In this document: positions 58,221 through 64,000 of the stretch, in pieces | How positions within the stretch are numbered: the stretch's first letter is position 1 | Layout of the letters: the number at the start of each line of letters is the position of its first letter | Assembly (NCBI GenBank): GCA_002716585.1 | Contig: PBBL01000087.1 | Span: 32,275 to 96,274 of the forward strand | DNA: 64,000 nucleotides | Source of the DNA: Myxococcales bacterium | GTDB lineage: Bacteria; Myxococcota_A; Bradymonadia; Bradymonadales; GCA-2716585 | Reading direction: 5' to 3' | The notes under the pieces: model-generated | Database searches by the model: none | Told to the model about the DNA's origin: nothing | What the model saw: only the letters and a program-made list of their open reading frames with translations | Position numbers and translations under genes: made by a program

Positions 58221-59302
58221 CCGAACAACCTCAGGAAGAAGACCTCGGCTGTGGCTGCCTCGCCAGCTTCAGCAGCCTCGCCAGCGTCGCGCTCCTCGTC
58301 GCGTTCGTCGGCCTCTCCCTCTACGTCCATTACACCTGGTACCTCCACACCCCGATCAGCGACCCCGACGCCAACGAGACCGTCGTGGTCATCCCCTCCG
58401 GGGCGAGCTTCGATCAGGCCAGCGCCCAGCTGGAACAGGTCGGCCTCGTCAAGCTGCCCCTCTACGTCAAGATCTACGCCGTCCGCGACGGCCTCGACAG
58501 CAAGCTGCGCGCGGGCACCTACAGCGTCCCCCCCGGGCTCACCCCCATCCAACTCGTCGATCTCCTCACCACCGGCGGCAGCGACGAGCAGGTCCGCCTC
58601 ACCGTCCCCGAGGGCCACACCATCTACCACGTCGCCGACCGCGTCGAGCAGCTCGGGCTCGCCAACCGCGACGTCTTCCTCGCCGAAGCCCGCAACCCCG
58701 AGCTGCTCAAGGCCCACGGGATCCGCGGCGAGTCCGTCGAGGGCTACCTCTTCCCCGACACCTACTTCTTCCGCCAGGGCACCTCGGTCCGCACCATCCT
58801 CGACCGCATGATCGCCCGCCACCAGCAGGTGTGGGGCGAGGTGACCGCGTCGGTGGGGCAGCTCCTCGTGGACGAGCTGTCGGAGCAGTACAGCCTCGAC
58901 GTCCACGGCTTCGTCACGCTCGCCTCCATCATCGAGCGCGAGGCGATCGTCCACGACGAGCGCCCGATCATCGCGCGGGTCTTCTACAACCGCTTCGACC
59001 GCAAGATGCGCCTCCAGAGCGACCCCACCTGCGTCTACGGCCCCGAGATCTACGACTCCAAACCGACCCCGGCCCTCTGCCGCGACCCCAAGAGCCGCTA
59101 CTCCACCTACGTCATCCCCGCGCTGCCGCCCGGCCCCATCGCCAACCCGGGCCGCGCCGCGCTACGCGCCGCCATCGCCCCGACGACCAACCCGAAGAAG
59201 TCTGGCTTCCTCTACTTCGTCGCCCGCGGCGATGGCTCGCGCCGTCACACCTTCTCGAAGACCTACAAAGAGCACGTCAAGGCGGTTAAAGGTGGCCCTT
59301 AG
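58217..59302 (+). CDS. mltG: Endolytic transglycosylase MltG
   Basis: The 361-residue protein has one N-terminal helix (about 15-38) that anchors it in the inner membrane, a LysM-like region (about 55-110) and the YceG-like catalytic domain. EGYLFPDTYFF precedes the catalytic Glu in LASIIEREA (about 235-243), and the C-terminal LPPGPIANPGRAAL block is typical. The enzyme cuts nascent glycan strands and sets chain length. It is coupled to ruvX by ATGA. The 325 bp after the stop contain the palindrome-rich island. Confidence 0.93.
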   Translation: MTEQPQEEDLGCGCLASFSSLASVALLVAFVGLSLYVHYTWYLHTPISDPDANETVVVIPSGASFDQASAQLEQVGLVKLPLYVKIYAVRDGLDSKLRAGTYSVPPGLTPIQLVDLLTTGGSDEQVRLTVPEGHTIYHVADRVEQLGLANRDVFLAEARNPELLKAHGIRGESVEGYLFPDTYFFRQGTSVRTILDRMIARHQQVWGEVTASVGQLLVDELSEQYSLDVHGFVTLASIIEREAIVHDERPIIARVFYNRFDRKMRLQSDPTCVYGPEIYDSKPTPALCRDPKSRYSTYVIPALPPGPIANPGRAALRAAIAPTTNPKKSGFLYFVARGDGSRRHTFSKTYKEHVKAVKGGP

Positions 59303-59627
59303 AGGCTCCTGCAGCATTGCTTTTGGCGTGATGCACCTGCATCCTGCGGATCTCAACGTGGTGTTTGGTGTGATGCGCTGCATGCAACCGTTTACAAGCT
59401 TGTAAACGGCTGTATGCAGCGTGTTCACGTGATCAACCTGAGTTGTTCAACAGGTGCATGCACGACATCACGCGCTGAACGTGATGGTATTCTCCTGCAT
59501 GCACCCTCTCACCTCCTCACTCACGCCTCAAATCGCCTCGCCGACACCTTTGATGTCCATGACGTATTGACACATATGCATGAAACCACCAGTGTTTCAT
59601 ATGTGCTCAACTGGAGGTCTCCAACAC
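59303..59627. other. AT-richer, dyad-rich intergenic island
   Basis: This gap holds no gene. It contains an outstanding 46-bp inverted repeat (annotated separately). GCGTGATG is repeated as CATCACGC and ATGCACCTG as CAGGTGCAT at wider spacing, and there are several GCATGC/TGCATGCA words. A bulged stem lies at 59571-59605 (CACATAT-GAAAC against GTTTC-ATATGTG) just before the small lipoprotein. A perfect TTGACA is at 59567-59572 with no clear -10. The composition differs from the flanks, which suggests acquired DNA or a binding-site cluster. Confidence 0.6.
59376..59421. repeat. 46-bp near-perfect palindrome
   Basis: The core CCGTTTACAAG is followed directly by its exact complement (22 bp, 59388-59409, no loop). 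Outer arms CGCTGCATGCAA and CTGTATGCAGCG extend the symmetry to 46 bp with two mismatches. It is centred on a HindIII-like AAGCTT. Such a long dyad is uncommon; it could be a dimeric regulator site or a cruciform. Confidence 0.75.
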
Positions 59628-60068
59628 ATGAGAACCATTTTTGTCTGGTGCGTCCTGATCACAATGTGCTTGACGCTCACCGCCTGTGTCGAAGAGGACC
59701 CCGGTAGGTCATCCACACAAGCCATTGACCGAGCGATCTACGTCCAAGGGTGCGACGCCACGCTGGATGCCAATGACGACAAGGGTGTGTGCCGTACCAT
59801 CACGACCACCTGCGCGCTCGACAGGAGCATGGGTGAGCGGACGCAGATCGGCCCGGTCTACCAACCAGCCGTCACAACCGGAGGGCCTGGGTGCGCGGTC
59901 TACCAGGACGGCGCCATCTGTCCGCTCACCAGCGACGTCGTCCACTGGCTGACGCGACAACAGGAGTGGACGCGATGCACCTCAGATGACGAAGCGGTGC
60001 TCCACGCGCAACAAAACGGCCCAATACCCCCCGAATCCACTCCACCGCGCTTCACACCTTTTCCATAG
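59628..60068 (+). CDS. Small lipoprotein, 146 aa
   Basis: The 146-residue product starts at 59628 with a ribosome-binding GGAGG 9-13 nt upstream. Its lipobox is LTLTACVEED, so the Cys is near 20. The mature part is Cys- and Thr-rich (QGCDATLDAND, GVCRTITTTCALD, GPGCAVYQDGAICPL, RCTSDDE), which suggests two or three disulphides. I do not recognise a family. It is in a stretch whose base and codon use look less GC-rich than neighbours, consistent with transfer. The dyad-rich region upstream probably controls it. The following 240 bp show only short repeats. Confidence 0.65.
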   Translation: MRTIFVWCVLITMCLTLTACVEEDPGRSSTQAIDRAIYVQGCDATLDANDDKGVCRTITTTCALDRSMGERTQIGPVYQPAVTTGGPGCAVYQDGAICPLTSDVVHWLTRQQEWTRCTSDDEAVLHAQQNGPIPPESTPPRFTPFP

Positions 60069-60311
60069 CCTTACCCGAACGACCACAGATGACGCGTCGC
60101 CAACACGGGTAACAACGGCACCAGCGGGGCAAGCAGCGCCTTCAGTCCAAGGTGACGACGCGAGTCTCAAGGACGACCAGTCAATCGTTTGCAGCGGAGG
60201 TGGTCGATTGTTGAATCGAGATGGTCAACCCGACCAGCCCGCCCTACATTGCCCGTGACAACAGCGCGCTGCGCAGCCGCATCAACCCACGACAACACAC
60301 GGGAGTCGGAC

Positions 60312-61097
60312 ATGAACGTCGATTTCGGTCGAAGGGCGCAGGACTACCTGCGCCATCGCCAGGGGTTTCCAGCGGTCTTCTATGAGCGCATCGAGGCGAT
60401 GTATGGGCTGGGGCGCCCCGGTCAGCGGGCGCTCGATCTGGGGACGGGGACAGGGACGGTCGCGCGGCGGCTGGCGGCGCAGGGGTGCGAGGTGACCGCG
60501 GTGGACGTCTCGGCGTCGATGCTGGAGGTCGCCGCCGAGGCCGCCGCGGACGAAGGGCTCGCGGTGCGGCTCGTCGAGCGCCCGGCGCGGGACACGGGGT
60601 TGGCCGCGGAGAGCTTCGATCTCGTGGTCGCCGGTCAGTGCTGGCACTGGTTCGAGCGAGAGCAGGCCGCCGCCGAGGCGTGGCGGGGGCTCCGCCCGGG
60701 CGGCGCGCTGGTGATCGTCCACCTGGACTGGCTGCTGCTGCCGGGGAGCGTGTTCGACGCGACCTCGCGCGTGCTGGAGGACCACGCCCGGACCCAGGCG
60801 TGGTCGCCGGTGTTCGCCCACAGCCGCGACGGCTTCTACCCGCAGTGGCTGCGCGACGTGCACGGCGCGGGCTTTGAGGCCCCCGAGACCTTCTCGATGG
60901 ACGTGACCCAGCGCTACACCCACGCGGCGTGGCGAGGGCGGATCCGGGCGAGCGGCGGGGTGGCGGGGATGGAGAAGGAGGAGGTGGAGCGCTTCGACGC
61001 GCTCCACGCCGAGGCGATCGCGCCGTGGCCGGATCCGCTCGACGTGCCGCATCGACTGTTCGCGGTCATCACCACCAAACCAGGAGAGACGACATGA
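60312..61097 (+). CDS. SAM-dependent class I methyltransferase
   Basis: The 261-residue protein has the class I fold. Motif I is ALDLGTGTGTVARRLA, motif II TAVDVSASML, motif IV DLVVAGQCWHWF and motif V GLRPGGALVIVHLDWL. The first 15 residues (NVDFGRRAQDYLRHRQGFP) match the start of this bacterial subgroup that often methylates small molecules. The ATG at 60312 follows GGGAG. Its stop overlaps the start of the cupin gene (ATGA), so the two are coupled. The substrate is unknown. Confidence 0.88.
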   Translation: MNVDFGRRAQDYLRHRQGFPAVFYERIEAMYGLGRPGQRALDLGTGTGTVARRLAAQGCEVTAVDVSASMLEVAAEAAADEGLAVRLVERPARDTGLAAESFDLVVAGQCWHWFEREQAAAEAWRGLRPGGALVIVHLDWLLLPGSVFDATSRVLEDHARTQAWSPVFAHSRDGFYPQWLRDVHGAGFEAPETFSMDVTQRYTHAAWRGRIRASGGVAGMEKEEVERFDALHAEAIAPWPDPLDVPHRLFAVITTKPGETT

Positions 61098-61594
61098 GAC
61101 ACCCGCAGATCATCAACGTGGACGAGGTTGAGGCGAAGGAGACCGATCACGTCGGGGCGTACGGTGCGCGGCGGCGGCAGCTCGGCGCGGCGGTCGGGGG
61201 GAGGCAGCTCGGGTGCAGCTGGATGGAGCTGGAGCCGGGGATGAGCGCGTGGCCGCTGCACTACCACGCCGCCAACGAGGAGTGCCTGTTCATCCTGTCG
61301 GGGGAGGGGACGCTTCAGCTCGGTGAGCGGCGCTGCCCGGTGCGCGCTGGGGATTACGTGGCGCTGCCGGTCGGTCCGGGGCACGCCCACAAGCTCACGA
61401 ATACCGGCGAGCAGGAGCTGCGCTACCTGTGCCTGTCCACGATGCACCCGGTGGACCTGACCATCTACCCGGACTCCGACAAGGTCGGCGTCTTTGGCGG
61501 GGCGGCGCCGGGAGGGGATCGCGAGGAGCGGTTCGTGTCCGGGTACTTCCGCGCGGAGGGCGCCGTGCCCTACTGGGACGGCGAGTCGTCCTGA
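61094..61594 (+). CDS. Cupin-domain protein
   Basis: The 166-residue protein has a single cupin barrel. Motif 1 is WPLHYHAANEECLFILSGEG (metal-binding His, His and Glu) and motif 2 PVGPGHAHKLTNTG. It is in the sugar isomerase/oxalate-decarboxylase-like group, but no specific reaction can be named. It starts inside the methyltransferase stop (ATGA) and lies about 95 bp before the P450 gene, so the three may form one unit for modifying a small molecule. Confidence 0.85.
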   Translation: MRHPQIINVDEVEAKETDHVGAYGARRRQLGAAVGGRQLGCSWMELEPGMSAWPLHYHAANEECLFILSGEGTLQLGERRCPVRAGDYVALPVGPGHAHKLTNTGEQELRYLCLSTMHPVDLTIYPDSDKVGVFGGAAPGGDREERFVSGYFRAEGAVPYWDGESS

Positions 61595-61688
61595 CGGAGC
61601 GGCCTCGGGGTGACATTCTGCCTTGCGGATGGGGGGCGGGTGATGATGTTGAGGGGCGTGACCTCAACCGCGTCGCCCCGGAGCCGAT

Positions 61689-63065
61689 ATGCGTGACCCG
61701 AGCCTGTTGATGAGACCCCCTGGCCCTCCGCCCCTCAGCTTGAAGACGCCGATCGCGGTGTTGAAGTACCTCAAGTCGATCAGCGACATCGCCCAACTCG
61801 TGCGGCGTCGCTTTGAGGAGTACGGGGACATCTATTACGCCCGCCTGGGGAAGTCCGAGATCTACGTCATCCGACGCCCCGAGCACGTCCGGCAGGTGTT
61901 TCAGGTCCAGGGGTCGCGCTATGGGAAGGCGACGCAGGGGACCTCGGCGCGGCTGCTGAGGGAGTTCCTCGGCGACGGGCTGCTGAACAGCAACGGCGAC
62001 TTCTGGAAGACGCAGCGGCGGATGATCAACCCGGCGTTCCGCAAGGACATGCTCACGTCGCATGCGCCGATGATGGTCGAGGCGACGCGGGCGATGCTCG
62101 ATCGGTGGAGCGCCGGGGAGGTGCGCGACGTCAGCGACGAGATGATGGGGCTGACCCTCTCCATCGCGACCAAGGCCTTCTTTGATCACGACATCGAAGG
62201 GATCCGGACGGTCGCGGAGGCGATGGACACCATCCGTGACGGGTTCACGTCGCCGTCGCTTCGGCTGCCGCCCTGGGTCCCGTCGCCCGCGCGACGACGC
62301 GTGGAGCGCGCGTTGAAGGACATGGACGACCTGATCTATGGCCTGATCGACGCACGCACCCGCGAACTGGCGTCGGGGGTCACCGAGGACCGCCAGGATC
62401 TGCTGTCGGTGATGGTGCGCCTCACCGGAGAGGACGCGGGGAGCCCGATGAGCCGCAAGCTGCTCCGCGACGAGCTGATGACGTTGATGGTGGCGGGCCA
62501 CGAGACGACCTCCCACGCGTTGACCTGGACCTTCTACCTGCTGGGCGAGCACCCCGAGGTCGAGTCGAAGCTGATGGAGGAGCTGCGCGAGGTCCTCGGG
62601 GGGCGAGCGCCGACGGTGGACGATCTGAAGCGGTTGCCCTGGCTGGAGGCGGTGCTCAAGGAGTCGATGCGCCTCTACCCGCCCGCCTACGTGGTGAGCC
62701 GCGTGGCCGAGGAGGACGCGGAGCTGGACGAGTACGTCGTCCCGGCTGGGGCGGAGGTGATCGTGTGGCTCTACTGGACCCACCGCGACCCGCGCTGGTG
62801 GCCCGAGCCGCTCGCGTTCCGCCCCGAGCGGTTCAGCGCCGAGCACGAGTCGGAGATCCCGAAGGGGGCCTACGTCCCCTTCGCCGCCGGGACGCGCAGC
62901 TGCATCGGCAAGCGCTTCGCCATGATGGAGGCGCAGCTCATCCTCGCCGCCGTGCTGCAACGCTTTCAGCTGGAGCGCGTGCCGGGGCACCCGGTGGTGC
63001 CGAGGCGCGCCGTCACGATGTCGCCCAAGCACGGCATGAAGATGCGCCTGATCCCTCGCGCGTGA
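61689..63065 (+). CDS. Cytochrome P450
   Basis: The 458-residue protein has all P450 hallmarks: I-helix AGHETTSHALTW (about 269-280), K-helix ESMRLYPP with the ExxR pair, the FRPERF meander, and the haem-ligand loop FAAGTRSCIGKRFA (Cys about 405). The N-terminus has the proline-rich MRPPGPPPLSLKTP hinge and no membrane anchor, so it is soluble. It resembles fatty-acid- or terpene-oxidising bacterial P450s, but the substrate is not known. No ferredoxin or reductase gene is adjacent. It lies after the methyltransferase-cupin pair and is followed by a strong hairpin. Confidence 0.92.
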   Translation: MRDPSLLMRPPGPPPLSLKTPIAVLKYLKSISDIAQLVRRRFEEYGDIYYARLGKSEIYVIRRPEHVRQVFQVQGSRYGKATQGTSARLLREFLGDGLLNSNGDFWKTQRRMINPAFRKDMLTSHAPMMVEATRAMLDRWSAGEVRDVSDEMMGLTLSIATKAFFDHDIEGIRTVAEAMDTIRDGFTSPSLRLPPWVPSPARRRVERALKDMDDLIYGLIDARTRELASGVTEDRQDLLSVMVRLTGEDAGSPMSRKLLRDELMTLMVAGHETTSHALTWTFYLLGEHPEVESKLMEELREVLGGRAPTVDDLKRLPWLEAVLKESMRLYPPAYVVSRVAEEDAELDEYVVPAGAEVIVWLYWTHRDPRWWPEPLAFRPERFSAEHESEIPKGAYVPFAAGTRSCIGKRFAMMEAQLILAAVLQRFQLERVPGHPVVPRRAVTMSPKHGMKMRLIPRA

Positions 63066-63105
63066 GCTGTTGGAGGTCGTCGCCGGAGAGCGCGGGCGCG
63101 TAGAG

Positions 63106-63139
63106 CCCTGGCTCACACGCCTTTGGCGGTGAGCCAGGG
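63106..63139. terminator. Strong 15-bp hairpin between P450 and cysS (bidirectional terminator candidate)
   Basis: CCCTGGCTCAC and CGCC pair with GGCG and GTGAGCCAGGG around a three-base T loop with one bulged A. It is the most stable hairpin I saw in the window, lying between two convergent genes. There is no T-run after it on either strand. Confidence 0.6.
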
Positions 63140-63195
63140 GCGCGATGGGGGCGGGTGTTGAGCGATGAGGACACACGCGCAGGCTTCGAGAGCCG

Positions 63196-64000
63196 TCACC
63201 CCAGGCGGAGGTTCCACACCGGCCCCTCCGGCGTGTCCTTGAGCGCGTAGCCGAGCGACAGGATCTCCGCCCGGAGCGCGTCCGCCTTCGCCCACTCCCG
63301 CGCCTCGCGGGCGCGCTCCCGCGCCGCCACCAACCGAGCGACCTGCTCCCCCCGGTCGTCCTCGACGCCCTCGACGCGGAGGACGTCCAACACCGCGTCG
63401 ACGTCCTCCTCAAGCCAGGCGCGCAGCGCCGCCTGCTCGCCTGCGGTGAGCAGGCCCTCGTCCAGGCGGGCGTTGACCTCGCGGACGAGCACGAACAGGT
63501 GGCCGAGCGCCTCGGGGAGGTTCAGATCCGAGAACAGCGCGCCCCGAAACCGCTCGCGGGCCTCGCGGACCAGCTCGGGCGCCTCTGCGTCGGGCTCGAT
63601 GGGGTCGTCGGTGAGCCTGCGGTGCAGCTCACGGATCCGCTCCACGGACTGGACGCTGGCGTGGAGCAGCGCGTCGGTCAGGTTCATCTGCGTTCGGTAG
63701 TGCGCCGACAGGAGCGCGTACCGCACTGCGACCGGAGACCAGCCCCGCGCGATCAGATCGCGCAGCGTCGTGTAGTTGCCCAGGCTCTTGGACATCTTCT
63801 GCCCGTTGACGAGCAGGTGCTCGCTGTGAAGCCAGACGTTGACGAACGGCGCCCCGGTGGCGGCCTGGCTCTGGGCGATCTCGTTCTCGTGGTGCGGGAA
63901 GCAGTTGTCGACGCCCCCGGTGTGGATGTCGAAGTGATCCCCGAGCAGCGCCCGGCTCATCGCCGAGCACTCGATGTGCCACCCGGGCCGACCTCGCCCG
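63196..64000 (-). CDS. cysS: Cysteinyl-tRNA synthetase, 3' part
   Basis: The gene runs off the right edge; the visible 267 codons are the C-terminal part. The frame opens with RPGWHIECSAM, a CysRS-specific zinc/active-site block, followed by HFDIHTGGVDNCFPHHENEIAQS and the ATP-binding KMSKSLGNY. The C-terminal anticodon-binding helical domain follows. The HIGH motif lies outside the window. The enzyme charges tRNA-Cys and is normally essential. The convergent P450 gene and a strong hairpin precede its stop. Confidence 0.95.
   Translation of the reverse strand, partial: GRGRPGWHIECSAMSRALLGDHFDIHTGGVDNCFPHHENEIAQSQAATGAPFVNVWLHSEHLLVNGQKMSKSLGNYTTLRDLIARGWSPVAVRYALLSAHYRTQMNLTDALLHASVQSVERIRELHRRLTDDPIEPDAEAPELVREARERFRGALFSDLNLPEALGHLFVLVREVNARLDEGLLTAGEQAALRAWLEEDVDAVLDVLRVEGVEDDRGEQVARLVAARERAREAREWAKADALRAEILSLGYALKDTPEGPVWNLRLG

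Overview
The window is a high-GC bacterial chromosome segment with dense coding on both strands. The organism is probably a delta-proteobacterial or Myxococcota-like Gram-negative. The clues are several lipoproteins with PPC, Cys-rich and Gly/Thr-rich segments, a very large Hanks-type kinase with ATPase and TPR parts, a PEGA-domain protein, an AgmX/PglI-type lipoprotein, outer-membrane barrel-like proteins and MCE/Mla lipid transporters. No 16S rRNA or other taxonomic marker is present, so this is an inference. I saw no rRNA, tRNA, CRISPR array, prophage or insertion sequence. Both edges cut genes: an NmrA-type reductase on the left and cysS on the right.

Layout. 1-6.5 kb: NmrA/DUF1772 pair, srkA kinase coupled to an S9 peptidase, a structured non-coding stretch, and two divergent orphan genes around an operator-like dyad. 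6.6-13.5 kb: a sulfatase-fold lipoprotein, a LysM-MepA murein endopeptidase, and a four-domain RNA-repair protein (MJ1316, EEP phosphatase, 2H phosphoesterase, nucleotidyltransferase). 13.5-22.8 kb, minus strand: caspase-like protein with a barrel-like tail, thiolase, carotenoid oxygenase, and two lipoproteins, one with eight PPC repeats. 23-28.3 kb, plus strand: glycogen debranching enzyme, EEP hydrolase and orphan genes. 28.3-34.1 kb, minus strand: NTF2-like protein, mlaD, an mlaF-type ATPase, a TPR/barrel protein and three tandem AIM24 paralogues. 34.6-40.7 kb: a 36-residue membrane protein, purN, a GH63-like glucosidase, a di-haem cytochrome and a barrel protein. 40.7-47.4 kb, minus strand: two mlaE permeases, a second mlaF ATPase, a TPR lipoprotein and a SlyD-type FKBP in a tightly coupled run, preceded by PEGA and orphan genes. 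47.5-52.3 kb: a signal-peptidase-like protein lacking its lysine, and a two-gene ABC exporter. 52.4-63 kb: a kinase/ATPase/TPR giant with a coupled lipoprotein, an AgmX-like lipoprotein, ruvX-mltG, an AT-richer palindrome-rich island with a small lipoprotein, and a methyltransferase-cupin-P450 group.

How the genes may work together. The strongest systems-level signal is a split MCE lipid transporter. One locus holds ATPase plus MlaD but no permease. The other, about 10 kb away, holds ATPase plus two different permeases but no MlaD. The two ATPases carry complementary defects: one has a degenerate signature motif, the other a Walker B Glu-to-Asp change. This is the pattern of obligate heterodimeric ABC ATPases, and the exporter pair at 48.6-52.3 kb shows it too. 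I infer that the two loci encode one asymmetric lipid transporter. The second stand-out is the single-chain RNA end-healing protein at 10.5-13.5 kb.
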